From Streptomyces canus 299MFChir4.1 (GTDB taxonomy: Bacteria; Actinomycetota; Actinomycetes; Streptomycetales; Streptomycetaceae): a stretch of 64,000 nucleotides of DNA. The notes below the pieces were generated by a model. It searched no databases. It worked only from the letters and a program-made list of their open reading frames with translations, and was not told where the DNA came from. The position numbers were made by a program, and so were the translations under genes. This document shows positions 41,455-51,100 of this stretch, in pieces. Within the stretch, counting starts at the first letter, position 1. The number at the start of each line of letters is the position of its first letter. Location of the stretch: assembly GCF_000383615.1 (NCBI RefSeq), contig NZ_KB911589.1:62001-126000 (forward strand), given 5' to 3'.

Positions 41455-43674
41455 ATGTCCCACAACGGCGTCGCACTGCGCGCGGTCACGCGCTCGGTCG
41501 TCTTCCTCACCGCGGGCGCGCTCGCGGTGACCGCGCTCTCCGGGTGCAGTTCCGAGGACAAGGGGAGCAAGCCGCTCGCGGGGCAGGACATCGCGCCCGC
41601 CGCCCGCGACCGGGTCGCCGACGGCGGCACCCTGCACTGGGCCGTGGACGCCGTCCCGGAGACCCTGAACACCTTCCAGGCGGACGCCGACGCGACCACC
41701 ACCACCGTCGCCCAGGCGGTCCTGCCCTCGATGTACCGGCTGGACGCGAACGGGCGGCCGCAGATCAACCCCGACTACCTGGAGTCGGCCAAGGTCGTCG
41801 AGACCGGGCCGAAGCAGGTCGTGCTGTACAAGCTGAACCAGCAGGCCGTGTGGAGCGACGGCCGGGAGATCGGCGCCGCCGACTTCGCCGCCCAGTGGCG
41901 CGCCCTGTCCGGCAAGGACTCCGCGTACTGGACCGCCCGCAACGCCGGCTACGAGCGCATCGAGAAGATCGAACGCGGGGCCAACGACCTGGAGGTCAAG
42001 GTCACCTTCGCGCGGCCGTACGCCGACTGGCGCTCGCTGTTCTCGCCGCTGTACCCGAAGGACGTCATGGGCACCCCGGACTCCTTCAACGACTCCGCGC
42101 GCAAGAAGCTCAAGGTCACCGCGGGTCCCTTCCAGGTGAAGAAGGTCGACCGCAAGGGTGAGGAGATCACCCTCACCCGCAATCCGCGCTGGTGGGGCCA
42201 CCCCGCCAAGCTGAGCGAGATCGTGCTGCGCGCCGTACCTCGCGACAAGCGGGCCACCGCGCTGGCCGCCGGCTCGATCGAGCTCGCCGAGGTCGACCCC
42301 GAGGCCCTCGGCCGCATCAGCCTCGCCTCCCGCGCCGCGGCCACCCCCGGCGGCAGCCCGGTCGCGGGCCCGGGCGGACGGCCGGCCCACCCCTCCGGCA
42401 GCAACCTTCGAGCCGCCGACGCCCTGCGCTCCTGGGCCCTCGCCCATAAGGAGGAGGCCGCCGACGACGAGCTCAGCGCTTCGCAGAAGAAGCGCAGGGC
42501 GCTCGCCGCCTACGCGCGGGAGCAGGCGGCCCTGAAGGGCTACGAGATCCGCAGGTCCCTGGAGCCCGCCTACACCCAGCTCGCCCTCAACGGCGCCTCC
42601 GGTCCGCTCGCCGACGAGCGGGTGCGCCGGGCCGTGGCCCGCGCCATCGACCGCAAGGCGCTGGCCGGCGTCGTCCTCACGCCGCTCGGGCTGCCCGCCG
42701 TGCCCGTCGGCAGCCACCTCGCGCTCTCCGGCCAGGACGCCTACGCCGACAACAGCGGCGCGCTCGGCGGCCAGGACGCCAAGGAGGCCCGGGCGCTGCT
42801 CGCGGACGCCGGCTGGGTGCCCGGCGGCCCGGTCGAGAAGGAGAAGAAGAAGGGCGACAAGGCGGCGGGGACCGAGGGCCACAAGGCCGAGCGGGACACC
42901 GCGGACGGGGACGACGGGACGTACATCGTCGGCGAGGACGACAAGAGCGACGACAAGGACCCCAAGGACCACCGCCGGAGCGGGGACGGCCCGCGCCATC
43001 TCGCCCAGGACGGCAAGCAGTACGCGAACAAGCTGAAGCAGGGCGGCGCGCCGGGGGCGTACGCCCCCAAGGGCACGGCGGCTCCGGCCGACGCGGCGAC
43101 CAAGGTGCTGGCCAAGAACGGCAAGGCGCTCGCCCTGCGGTTCGTGCTCCCGTCCGGCCCGGGCTCCGGGCCGCTGCGCACGGTGGCCGGGCGGATCTCC
43201 GCGATGCTGGAGAAGGTCGGCATCCGGACCGAGATCTCCAAGGTCTCCGACGAGAGCTACTTCAAGGACCACATCGCGTCCGGGCAGTACGACCTCGCGC
43301 TGTACTCCTGGCCCGCGTCCGCCTTCCCCGCCACCGACGCCCGCCCCATCTTCGCCAAACCGGTGCCGGCCGCGGACGGGTCGCTGAACGTCGAGCAGAA
43401 CTACACGAGGGTCGGCACCGACCAGGTGGACCAGCTCTTCGACCAGGCCGTCGCCACACTCGACGAGGGCAAGAGCCGGAGCCTGATCCGCAAGGCGGAC
43501 GCGCGGATCTGGGCCGCCGCCGGGTCCATCCCGCTGTACCAGCGGCCCCAGCTGACGGCAGTGAAGAAGGACGTGGTCAACGCCGGTTCCTTCGGATTCC
43601 AGACCCCTGTCTACGAGGACATGGGCTTCCTGAAAAAGGGCGCGAAGCCGTCGTCCGGCTCCACCGGGCACTGA
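41455..43674 (+). CDS. Peptide/solute-binding lipoprotein with charged insertion
   Basis: A 739-residue ABC-type family 5 substrate-binding protein. The lipobox TALSGC puts the lipidated Cys at about residue 32. Family features include NTFQADADATTTTVAQAVLPSMY, VWSDGREIGAADFAAQWRAL, ADERVRRAVARAIDRKAL and the terminal YQRPQL region. It is about 200 residues longer than usual, owing to a linker after about residue 295 and a highly charged low-complexity insertion at about 460-545 (KEKKKGDKAA..., DDKSDDKDPKDHRR). A ribosome site ggaggtaag precedes ATG 41455. No permease or ATPase is adjacent, so it must share a translocator, perhaps one of the operons to the right. Confidence 0.9.
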   Translation: MSHNGVALRAVTRSVVFLTAGALAVTALSGCSSEDKGSKPLAGQDIAPAARDRVADGGTLHWAVDAVPETLNTFQADADATTTTVAQAVLPSMYRLDANGRPQINPDYLESAKVVETGPKQVVLYKLNQQAVWSDGREIGAADFAAQWRALSGKDSAYWTARNAGYERIEKIERGANDLEVKVTFARPYADWRSLFSPLYPKDVMGTPDSFNDSARKKLKVTAGPFQVKKVDRKGEEITLTRNPRWWGHPAKLSEIVLRAVPRDKRATALAAGSIELAEVDPEALGRISLASRAAATPGGSPVAGPGGRPAHPSGSNLRAADALRSWALAHKEEAADDELSASQKKRRALAAYAREQAALKGYEIRRSLEPAYTQLALNGASGPLADERVRRAVARAIDRKALAGVVLTPLGLPAVPVGSHLALSGQDAYADNSGALGGQDAKEARALLADAGWVPGGPVEKEKKKGDKAAGTEGHKAERDTADGDDGTYIVGEDDKSDDKDPKDHRRSGDGPRHLAQDGKQYANKLKQGGAPGAYAPKGTAAPADAATKVLAKNGKALALRFVLPSGPGSGPLRTVAGRISAMLEKVGIRTEISKVSDESYFKDHIASGQYDLALYSWPASAFPATDARPIFAKPVPAADGSLNVEQNYTRVGTDQVDQLFDQAVATLDEGKSRSLIRKADARIWAAAGSIPLYQRPQLTAVKKDVVNAGSFGFQTPVYEDMGFLKKGAKPSSGSTGH

Positions 43675-43803
43675 GCCCGGCAAGCCGCCACCCGGGAGGC
43701 AACGTACGATGGGGTGAGGCCGTGGCGTGTCAAGCCCGGCAGGCCCGCGTCACACGGACGTACGCAGCAGGGCCTTCTCACCACTCTGGGAGTACGCCGC
43801 AAT

Positions 43804-45711
43804 ATGGCCACGCGCCACGACATCCGCAACGTCGCCATCGTCGCCCACGTCGACCACGGCAAGACGACCCTCGTCGACGCCATGCTGAAGCAGGCCGGTG
43901 CCTTCGCCGCGCACGCCGCCGAATCGCTCGACGACCGCATGATGGACTCGAACGACCTGGAGCGTGAGAAGGGCATCACGATCCTGGCCAAGAACACGGC
44001 CGTCAAGTACCACCCGAAGGACGGTGGCGAGGTCGTCACCATCAACATCATCGACACCCCGGGCCACGCCGACTTCGGTGGCGAGGTCGAGCGCGGTCTG
44101 TCGATGGTGGACGCGGTGGTGCTGCTCGTCGACGCCTCCGAGGGCCCGCTGCCCCAGACCCGCTTCGTGCTGCGCAAGGCGCTGCAGGCCCGGCTGCCCG
44201 TCATCCTCTGCATCAACAAGACGGACCGCCCCGACTCGCGCATCGACGAGGTCGTCAACGAGGCGTACGACCTCTTCCTCGACCTCGACGCCGACGAGGA
44301 CCAGATCGAGTTCCCCATCGTCTACGCCTGCGCGCGGGACGGCGTGGCCTCGCTGACCAAGCCGGAGGACGGCACCGTCCCGGCCGACAGCGACAGCCTG
44401 GAGCCGTTCTTCTCCACGATCCTCTCGCACGTCCCGGCTCCGGAGTACGACGAGACGGCCCCGCTCCAGGCGCACGTCACCAACCTGGACGCCGACAACT
44501 TCCTCGGCCGTATCGCGCTGCTCCGCGTCGAGCAGGGCGAGCTGCGCAAGGGCCAGACCGTCACGTGGATCAAGCGCGACGGCACGATGTCCAACGTGCG
44601 CATCACCGAGCTGCTGATGACCGAGGCGCTCACCCGCAAGCCCGCCGAGAAGGCCGGCCCGGGTGACATCTGCGCGGTCGCCGGTATCCCGGACATCATG
44701 ATCGGCGAGACCCTCGCCGACCCCGAGAACCCGATCCCGCTCCCGCTGATCACGGTCGACGAGCCCGCGATCTCCATGACCATCGGGACGAACACCTCGC
44801 CGCTGGTCGGCCGCGGCGGCACCGGCAAGGGCGCCGACGCGAAGGCGGCCGTCAAGGACCGCAAGGTGACCGCCCGGCAGGTCAAGGACCGCCTGGACCG
44901 CGAGCTGATCGGTAACGTCTCGCTGCGCGTCCTGGACACCGAGCGCCCCGACGCCTGGGAGGTCCAGGGCCGTGGTGAGCTCGCGCTCGCCATCCTGGTC
45001 GAGACCATGCGCCGGGAGGGCTTCGAGCTGACCATCGGCAAGCCGCAGGTGGTCACCAAGGAAGTCGACGGCAAGGTGTACGAGCCCGTCGAGCGCATGA
45101 CCATCGACGTGCCCGAGGAGCACATGGGCGCGGTCACGCAGCTCATGGGCGTCCGCAAGGGCCGTATGGACAACATGTCGAACCACGGCTCCGGCTGGGT
45201 GCGCATGGAGTTCGTGGTGCCCTCCCGCGGTCTGATCGGCTTCCGCACGGAGTTCCTGACCCAGACCCGCGGCACCGGCATCGGCCACTCCATCCACGAG
45301 GGCTTCGAGCCCTGGTTCGGCACCCTGCAGACCCGTAACAACGGTTCGCTGGTCGCCGACCGCTCCGGCGCCGTCACGGCCTTCGCGATGACGAACCTCC
45401 AGGAGCGCGGCGTGCTGTTCGTGGACCCGGGCACCGAGGTCTACGAGGGCATGATCGTCGGCGAGAACTCGCGCGCCGACGACATGGACGTGAACATCAC
45501 CAAGGAGAAGAAGCTCACGAACATGCGGTCGTCCTCGGCCGACTCGTTCGAGGCGATCGTCCCGCCGCGCAAGCTCTCCCTGGAGCAGTCCCTGGAGTTC
45601 TGCCGCGACGACGAGTGCGTCGAGGTGACCCCGGAAGCGGTCCGCATCCGTAAGGTCAACCTGGACGCCCGCGAGCGCGCCCGCGCCGCGAGCCGCGCCA
45701 AGCACGGCTGA
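43804..45711 (+). CDS. typA: Ribosome-associated translational GTPase TypA/BipA
   Basis: A 635-residue GTPase of the EF-G superfamily. Seen are G1 AHVDHGKTT, G2 REKGITILAKN, G3 DTPGHADF, G4 NKTDRPD, domain II, and the TypA-specific C-terminal region with NHGSGWVRMEFVVPSRGLIGFRTEFLT. The start is ATG 43804; the in-frame upstream ATG at 43714 gives 30 residues with no family match. It functions on ribosomes under stress. A strong terminator follows. Confidence 0.97.
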   Translation: MATRHDIRNVAIVAHVDHGKTTLVDAMLKQAGAFAAHAAESLDDRMMDSNDLEREKGITILAKNTAVKYHPKDGGEVVTINIIDTPGHADFGGEVERGLSMVDAVVLLVDASEGPLPQTRFVLRKALQARLPVILCINKTDRPDSRIDEVVNEAYDLFLDLDADEDQIEFPIVYACARDGVASLTKPEDGTVPADSDSLEPFFSTILSHVPAPEYDETAPLQAHVTNLDADNFLGRIALLRVEQGELRKGQTVTWIKRDGTMSNVRITELLMTEALTRKPAEKAGPGDICAVAGIPDIMIGETLADPENPIPLPLITVDEPAISMTIGTNTSPLVGRGGTGKGADAKAAVKDRKVTARQVKDRLDRELIGNVSLRVLDTERPDAWEVQGRGELALAILVETMRREGFELTIGKPQVVTKEVDGKVYEPVERMTIDVPEEHMGAVTQLMGVRKGRMDNMSNHGSGWVRMEFVVPSRGLIGFRTEFLTQTRGTGIGHSIHEGFEPWFGTLQTRNNGSLVADRSGAVTAFAMTNLQERGVLFVDPGTEVYEGMIVGENSRADDMDVNITKEKKLTNMRSSSADSFEAIVPPRKLSLEQSLEFCRDDECVEVTPEAVRIRKVNLDARERARAASRAKHG

Positions 45712-45740
45712 CGCCGGGCCTTCGCCCCAGAGCGACCCAC

Positions 45741-45772
45741 CGGGCACCCCCGCTTCACTGCGGGGGTGCCCG
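45741..45772 (+). terminator. Terminator of typA
   Basis: Perfect 13-base stem cgggcacccccgc/gcgggggtgcccg with a six-base loop, 30 bases after the typA stop. Confidence 0.85.
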
Positions 45773-46389
45773 GGCGCCGTCGTGGCGCCCGTAGGGAAAA
45801 CCCTCTATTTGGGGAGGGGAGCCCGCAAGGCCGTGTCGTCCGCACTACCCTGTCGCGGAAGCGGCTCGTCCGCCGGCCGGGCGACGTACGACTGTGCGTC
45901 CGCTGTGCCGGTACCCGGAGCGTGTGCTGCGGGTCACTGAACGGCGTTGCTGTAACGGCGTGCTGACGGAGCGTCAGCAAGCGTCGCCTGCCGCGCCGTC
46001 GGCGCGCGGACGCGCGGAGGCCCCATTGCACGGCGGCCCCGGTCCACGCAATCGGTTTTCAAACCCCACTCGTCCGGAATACGGACAGCTGCCCCCGATA
46101 GATGTGTAACAAGTCCGTTTCGCAGGGATCTTTCAGCAAACCGTTTGTCCGGATTTTGGAAGATGTAGGCGAGAGGTGTGATCGAACCGAGACCTTAGGG
46201 GTGTGGTTCGGTCCTGGCGCATGGCAGATAGTTAGGCGCGTAGAGCTCGGATAAACGGGTCACGCGCTATCGGCGCCGACTCACGAGCGCGGGGGCACCT
46301 GACATCTCCGGCACCGGCGACGGGCGGTGGCGGTTGTGTGCTGTGTGCGCCCCTTTGCGGTGAACCAATGGACTCATGAGGAGGAACCC
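45773..46389 (+). promoter_or_regulatory. Long leader/promoter region of peptide transporter operon A
   Basis: About 615 gene-free bases before the binding-protein gene. The stretch 46040-46300 is clearly less GC-rich than its surroundings, with AT-rich patches such as ccggattttggaagatg (46150-46166), as in developmentally controlled Streptomyces promoters. A short inverted repeat CGAACC/GGTTCG lies at 46183-46210. A ribosome site gaggagg ends seven bases before the ATG. I could not assign -35/-10 boxes with confidence. Confidence 0.5.
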
Positions 46390-48015
46390 ATGCGCGGTGC
46401 CAAGAGCGCCAAGTGGGTCGCGATAGCCGCGGTTGTGGCGCTGAGCGCGACTGCCTGTGGCGGGGGCAGCAGTGACAGCGGCAACGACAGCAAGGCTGCG
46501 ATCGACCCGAACGGAAAGTTCTCGATCGAGGTCGGCGAGCCGCAGAACCCGCTGCAGCCGGCGAACACCATGGAGTCCAACGGCAGCATCGTGACGAAGG
46601 CCCTGTTCACCGGGCTCGTCGACTACGACGCCAGCGGCAAGATCGTCATGATGAACGCGCAGTCGGTCGACAGCAAGGACAACAAGACCTTCACGGTCAA
46701 GCTGAAGCCGGGCTGGAAGTTCCACGACGGCACCCCGGTGACCGCCGAGTCCTACGTGAAGGCGTGGAACTGGGCCGCCGTTCCGGCCAACAAGCAGACC
46801 AACAGCTTCTGGTTCTCGGACATCAAGGGCTACTCCGACGTCGCCCCCGAGAAGGGCAAGGCGAAGGCCACCGAGATGTCCGGCCTGAAGGTCGTCGACG
46901 ACAGCACCTTCACCATCACGCTGAACAACCCACTGCCCTACTTCGTCTACAAGCTGGGCTACGAGGTCTTCTCGCCGCTGCCGGAGTCCTTCTACAAGGA
47001 CCCGAAGGCCGCAGGCGAGAAGCCGGTCGGCAACGGCCCGTACAAGTTCGTCAGCTGGAACCACAAGAAGTCGATCGAGGTCGTCCGCAACGACGACTAC
47101 CAGGGCCCGAACAAGGCGAAGAACGGTGGTGTGGTCTTCAAGAACTACACCAACCTGGAGACGGCGTACGAGGACCTGAAGTCCGGCAACGTCGACGTCC
47201 TGCGCCAGCTCGCGCCCAAGGACCTGCCGGTCTACAAGACGGACCTCGGCGACCGTGCCGTGGACCAGTCGTACTCGGCGATCCAGAGCATCGCGGTGGC
47301 CTACTACACCAAGCAGTGGAAGGACATCGACCCCAAGGTCATTCAGGGCCTGTCGATGGCGATCGACCGCAACACCATCACCAAGACGGTGCTTCAGGGC
47401 ACCCGTGAGCCCGCCACCGGCTGGGTCGCCAAGGGCGTTCTCGGCTACCAGCCGAACGCCGCCGGTGACGTCACCACGTACAACCCCACCAAGGCCAAGG
47501 CGCTCATCAAGGAGGGCGGCGGCGTCCCGGGGAACAAGATCTCCATCCAGTTCAACGCGGACGGCGGTCACAAGGAGTGGGTGGAGGCGGTCTGCAACTC
47601 CATCACCAAGGCCGTCGGCGTGGCCTGCACCGGCGACTCCAAGGCGGACTTCCAGGCGGACCTCAACGCCCGTGACGCGCACGAGGTCAAGTCGCTGTAC
47701 CGCTCCGGCTGGGTGCTCGACTACCCGTTCATCGCCAACTTCATCCGCGACCTGTTCGGCACGCACTCGGACGGCAACCAGGGTGGCTTCTCCAGCAAGG
47801 AGATCGACACCCTGATCGCCCAGGCCGACGCCGCCCCCTCCCTGGAGGCGTCGGAGAAGCTCTACCAGCAGGTGGAGAAGGCGCTCCCGAACTACATGCC
47901 GAGCATTCCGCTCTGGTACTACAAGGTCAACGCGGGTTACTCGGAGAAGGTCAGCGGCGTCAAGTACGCCCAGGACGGCGACCCGATCCTGACCGGCGTT
48001 CAGGTCAAGAAGTAA
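46390..48015 (+). CDS. Oligopeptide-binding lipoprotein, operon A (BldKB-like)
   Basis: A 541-residue family 5 substrate-binding protein anchored outside the membrane by lipid; the lipobox LSATAC ends at about Cys22, followed by a Gly/Ser linker. Family segments include NTMESNGSIVTKALFTGLVDYD, FHDGTPVTAESYVKAWNW, KPVGNGPYKFVSWNHKKS, GLSMAIDRNTITK and NYMPSIPLWYYKVNAGYSEKV. It starts at ATG 46390 behind gaggagg. It is first in a five-gene uptake operon (binding protein, two permeases, two ATPases). BldK-type importers in Streptomyces take up signalling peptides for aerial growth; that role is inferred. Confidence 0.94.
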   Translation: MRGAKSAKWVAIAAVVALSATACGGGSSDSGNDSKAAIDPNGKFSIEVGEPQNPLQPANTMESNGSIVTKALFTGLVDYDASGKIVMMNAQSVDSKDNKTFTVKLKPGWKFHDGTPVTAESYVKAWNWAAVPANKQTNSFWFSDIKGYSDVAPEKGKAKATEMSGLKVVDDSTFTITLNNPLPYFVYKLGYEVFSPLPESFYKDPKAAGEKPVGNGPYKFVSWNHKKSIEVVRNDDYQGPNKAKNGGVVFKNYTNLETAYEDLKSGNVDVLRQLAPKDLPVYKTDLGDRAVDQSYSAIQSIAVAYYTKQWKDIDPKVIQGLSMAIDRNTITKTVLQGTREPATGWVAKGVLGYQPNAAGDVTTYNPTKAKALIKEGGGVPGNKISIQFNADGGHKEWVEAVCNSITKAVGVACTGDSKADFQADLNARDAHEVKSLYRSGWVLDYPFIANFIRDLFGTHSDGNQGGFSSKEIDTLIAQADAAPSLEASEKLYQQVEKALPNYMPSIPLWYYKVNAGYSEKVSGVKYAQDGDPILTGVQVKK

Positions 48016-48032
48016 CCGCAAACAGCCCGTTC

Positions 48033-48059
48033 CCGGGGCGCGGCAGGACCGCGCCCCGG
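48033..48059 (+). other. Intercistronic hairpin 1 after the binding-protein gene
   Basis: Perfect 11-base stem ccggggcgcgg/ccgcgccccgg with a five-base loop, 18 bases after the binding-protein stop. There is no T-run, so it is more likely an RNA-stability or partial-attenuation element that keeps binding-protein mRNA in excess of permease mRNA. Confidence 0.6.
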
Positions 48060-48065
48060 GGGACG

Positions 48066-48139
48066 GCAGCGGCTGGGGGGCCCTTTCCGCACGCATCACT
48101 CAACGGTGCGCGAGGAAAGGGCCCGTCGGCTGCCGCTGC
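48066..48139 (+). other. Intercistronic hairpin 2, long interrupted stem
   Basis: Outer stem gcagcggc/gccgctgc (48066-48073 with 48132-48139) and inner stem gggccctttcc/ggaaagggccc (about 48078-48088 with 48114-48124) enclose a loop of about 25 bases. It lies immediately before the first permease gene and may control readthrough or processing. Confidence 0.55.
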
Positions 48140-48160
48140 TGTGACTGACATGGAGGCACG

Positions 48161-49093
48161 ATGGGGCGCTACGTCGCACGACGACTGCTCCAGATGATCC
48201 CGGTGTTCATCGGGACCACCCTGCTTATCTTCCTCATGGTCTACGCCCTGCCCGGCGACCCCGTGCGCGGGCTCTTCGGCGACAAGGGCGGAAGCCCTCA
48301 GGTGATCGCCGCGCTGAGACATGAGTACGGTCTGGACCAGCCGATCCTGGTGCAGTACTGGAACTACATGAAGGACATGATCCTGCACGCCGACTTCGGC
48401 ACGCAGATCGCCAGTGGCCGCCCCGTCACTGACGTCCTGGGCGACGCGTTCCCGGTGACGATCCGTCTGGCCTCCCTGGCCTTCCTGATCGAGCTGGTCG
48501 TGGGCATCGCCCTCGGCGTCGTGGCGGGCATGCGCGCCGGCCGGCTCACCGACAACGTGGCCCTGCTGATCTCGCTGCTGCTGATCTCGGTACCGGTCTT
48601 CGTCCTCGGCTTCATCCTCAAGGTGGTCTTCGCCTTCGAGCTGAACTGGCTGCCACCGAACGTCAACGACTCGACGAATTACAAAGAGTTGCTGATGCCG
48701 GCCGTCGTCCTCGCGTCGGCGTCACTGGCCTACGTGACCCGCCTGACCCGGACCTCCGTCGCCGAGAACCTGCGCGCCGACTACATCCGCACCGCGATCG
48801 CCAAGGGCCTGCCCAAGCGCCGCGTCGTGGGCGTCCACCTGATGCGCAACTCGTTGATCCCCGTGATCACCTACCTGGGCACCGACATCGGTGCGCTGAT
48901 GGGCGGCGCGGTCGTCACCGAGGGACTGTTCAACATCCAGGGCATCGGTGGCACGATCTACCAGTCGATCACGCGCCGGGAGGGCACCACCCTGGTCGGC
49001 CTGGTGACGATCCTCGTGCTCGTGTACCTGCTCGCCAACCTGCTCGTCGACCTGCTCTACGCGGTCCTTGACCCGAGGATTCGCTATGCCTGA
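48161..49093 (+). CDS. Peptide ABC permease, DppB-type, operon A
   Basis: A 310-residue inner-membrane permease with about six helices. It opens with the typical MGRYVARRLLQMIPVFIGTTLLIFLMV first helix and carries the EAA-loop region around DYIRTAIAKGLPKRRVVGVHLMRNSLIPVITYLG that contacts the ATPase. The start is ATG 48161. Its stop overlaps the next gene by eight bases. Confidence 0.95.
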   Translation: MGRYVARRLLQMIPVFIGTTLLIFLMVYALPGDPVRGLFGDKGGSPQVIAALRHEYGLDQPILVQYWNYMKDMILHADFGTQIASGRPVTDVLGDAFPVTIRLASLAFLIELVVGIALGVVAGMRAGRLTDNVALLISLLLISVPVFVLGFILKVVFAFELNWLPPNVNDSTNYKELLMPAVVLASASLAYVTRLTRTSVAENLRADYIRTAIAKGLPKRRVVGVHLMRNSLIPVITYLGTDIGALMGGAVVTEGLFNIQGIGGTIYQSITRREGTTLVGLVTILVLVYLLANLLVDLLYAVLDPRIRYA

Positions 49094-50039
49094 CGTGACC
49101 AAGACCGACGTCAAGAAGACCGGCGCGGCCGACCCGGCGGGCGCGACGCCCCCGATGACGCCCACCGCGTCCAAGCCCGAGAAGGCGCGCAGCCTCTGGG
49201 GCGACGCCTGGGCCGATCTGCGGCGCAGCTGGATCTTCCTCATCTCCAGCGTGCTGATCCTGGTGCTGCTGCTGATCACCTTCTTCCCGGGGTGGTTCAC
49301 CAGCGAGGACCCGATCCTCGGCGACCTGGCCAAGCACTACCTGCAGAAGCCCAAGCTGAGCGACGTCGGCTCGGCCGACTGGCTCGGCTACGACCAGCAG
49401 GGCCGCAGCGTCTTCGCCCGGGTCATCTACGGTGCGCGGGCCTCCATCGCGGTCGGCTTCGGCACCACCGTGGTCGTCACGGTCCTCGGTGGTCTGGTGG
49501 GCATGGTCGCCGGCTACTTCGGTGGTCTCGTCGACTCGATCCTGTCCCGGCTGACGGACGTGTTCTTCGGCATCCCGTTCCTGCTCGGCACCATGGTCAT
49601 CCTGAACTCCTTCGCGGACCGCACCACCTGGGTGGTCATCGGCGCGCTGGGCTTCTTCGGCTGGACGCAGGTCGCCCGCGTGATGCGCGGTGCGGTCATC
49701 ACCACCAAGCAGGCCGACTACGTGCAGGCCGCCAAGGCGCTCGGCGCGAGCACCCCGCGGATCATGTTCCGGCACATCCTGCCGAACACCCTCGCCCCGG
49801 TGATCGTCGTCGCCACCATCTCGCTCGGCATCTACATCTCCGCCGAGGCGACACTGTCGTTCCTGGGCCTCGGCCTCAACGGCGTGTCGTGGGGCAACGA
49901 CATCTCCGACGGCGGCAACCAGATCCGCGTGGCCCAGTGGATCATGCTCTATCCGTCGATCATGCTCAGCATCACGGTGCTGGCGTTCATCATGCTCGGT
50001 GAGGCCGTACGCAACGCCCTCGACCCGAAGATGCGCTGA
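49086..50039 (+). CDS. Peptide ABC permease, DppC-type, operon A
   Basis: A 317-residue permease. A 35-residue cytoplasmic leader precedes the SLWGDAWADLRRSWIFLISSVLILV first helix; five more follow. The EAA region is ADYVQAAKALGASTPRIMFRHILPNTLAPVIV. I chose ATG 49086 (MPDVTK) over GTG 49068 because it gives the same eight-base overlap (atgcctga) as in operon C. Confidence 0.95.
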   Translation: MPDVTKTDVKKTGAADPAGATPPMTPTASKPEKARSLWGDAWADLRRSWIFLISSVLILVLLLITFFPGWFTSEDPILGDLAKHYLQKPKLSDVGSADWLGYDQQGRSVFARVIYGARASIAVGFGTTVVVTVLGGLVGMVAGYFGGLVDSILSRLTDVFFGIPFLLGTMVILNSFADRTTWVVIGALGFFGWTQVARVMRGAVITTKQADYVQAAKALGASTPRIMFRHILPNTLAPVIVVATISLGIYISAEATLSFLGLGLNGVSWGNDISDGGNQIRVAQWIMLYPSIMLSITVLAFIMLGEAVRNALDPKMR

Positions 50040-50050
50040 GGGAGGCGTAC

Positions 50051-51100
50051 GTGACCGTCATCGAAGAAGTATCCGTGCCCTCGCCGCGCGAGGGCGACGA
50101 CGGACCGCTGCTGGAAGTGCGTGACCTGCACGTCCAGTTCCACACCCGCGAGGGCGTGGTCAAGGCCGTCAACGGCGTCAACTACAGCGTGAACGCGGGC
50201 GAGACGCTCGCTGTGCTCGGTGAGTCCGGCTCCGGCAAGTCCGTCACCGCGCAGGCGATCATGGGCATCCTCGACATGCCGCCGGCGACGATTCCCGAGG
50301 GGGAGATCCTCTTCCGCGGCCAGGACATGCTGAAGATGTCCGGCGAGGAGCGCCGCAAGATCCGTGGCCGCCGCATCGCCATGATCTTCCAGGACGCGCT
50401 CAGCTCGCTCAACCCGGTGCTCAGCGTGGGCTACCAGCTCGGCGAGATGTTCCGCGTCCACCACGGCCTGTCCAAGAAGGACGCCAAGGCCAAGGCGATC
50501 GAGCTGATGGACCGGGTGAAGATCCCGGCCGCCGCGGCCCGGGTCGACGACTACCCGCACCAGTTCTCCGGCGGTATGCGTCAGCGCATCATGATCGCCA
50601 TGGCGCTGGCCCTGGAGCCGGACCTGATCATCGCCGACGAGCCCACCACGGCTCTCGACGTGACGGTCCAGGCCCAGGTCATGGACCTGCTCTCGGAGTT
50701 GCAGCGCGAGTACAACATGGGCCTCATCCTGATCACTCACGACCTCGGCGTGGTCGCCGACGTCGCGGACAAGATCGCGGTGATGTACGCGGGCCGGATC
50801 GTGGAGCGCGCCCCGGTCAACGAGCTGTACAAGCGGCCCGCGCACCCGTACACCCGGGGTCTGCTGGACTCGATCCCGCGCCTGGACCAGAAGGGCCAGG
50901 AGCTGTACGCGATCAAGGGCCTGCCGCCCAACCTGCTGCACGTGCCGACCGGTTGCGCCTTCAACCCGCGCTGCCCCAAGGCCCAGGACATCTGCCGTAC
51001 GGACATCCCGGACCTGTTCCCGGTCACCGAGCAGGACCGCAGCGAGCTGGTCGGCCGCGCCTCGGCATGCCACTTCTGGAAGGAGACGCTCCATGGCTGA
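50051..51100 (+). CDS. Peptide ABC ATPase, DppD-type, operon A
   Basis: A 349-residue ATPase. Walker A is GESGSGKS, the signature is FSGGMRQR, Walker B is LIIADEPTTALD, and the switch histidine is in LITHDLG. The C-terminal oligopeptide extension has CAFNPRCPKAQDIC. The start is GTG 50051 after gggaggcgtac. It pairs with the next ATPase. Confidence 0.96.
   Translation: MTVIEEVSVPSPREGDDGPLLEVRDLHVQFHTREGVVKAVNGVNYSVNAGETLAVLGESGSGKSVTAQAIMGILDMPPATIPEGEILFRGQDMLKMSGEERRKIRGRRIAMIFQDALSSLNPVLSVGYQLGEMFRVHHGLSKKDAKAKAIELMDRVKIPAAAARVDDYPHQFSGGMRQRIMIAMALALEPDLIIADEPTTALDVTVQAQVMDLLSELQREYNMGLILITHDLGVVADVADKIAVMYAGRIVERAPVNELYKRPAHPYTRGLLDSIPRLDQKGQELYAIKGLPPNLLHVPTGCAFNPRCPKAQDICRTDIPDLFPVTEQDRSELVGRASACHFWKETLHG

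Noticed and set aside
43750..45747. 665-codon minus-strand frame over typA
   Set aside because: It is a perfect antisense shadow of a clearly real GTPase gene, with Val/Leu/Asp-rich translation typical of such shadows.
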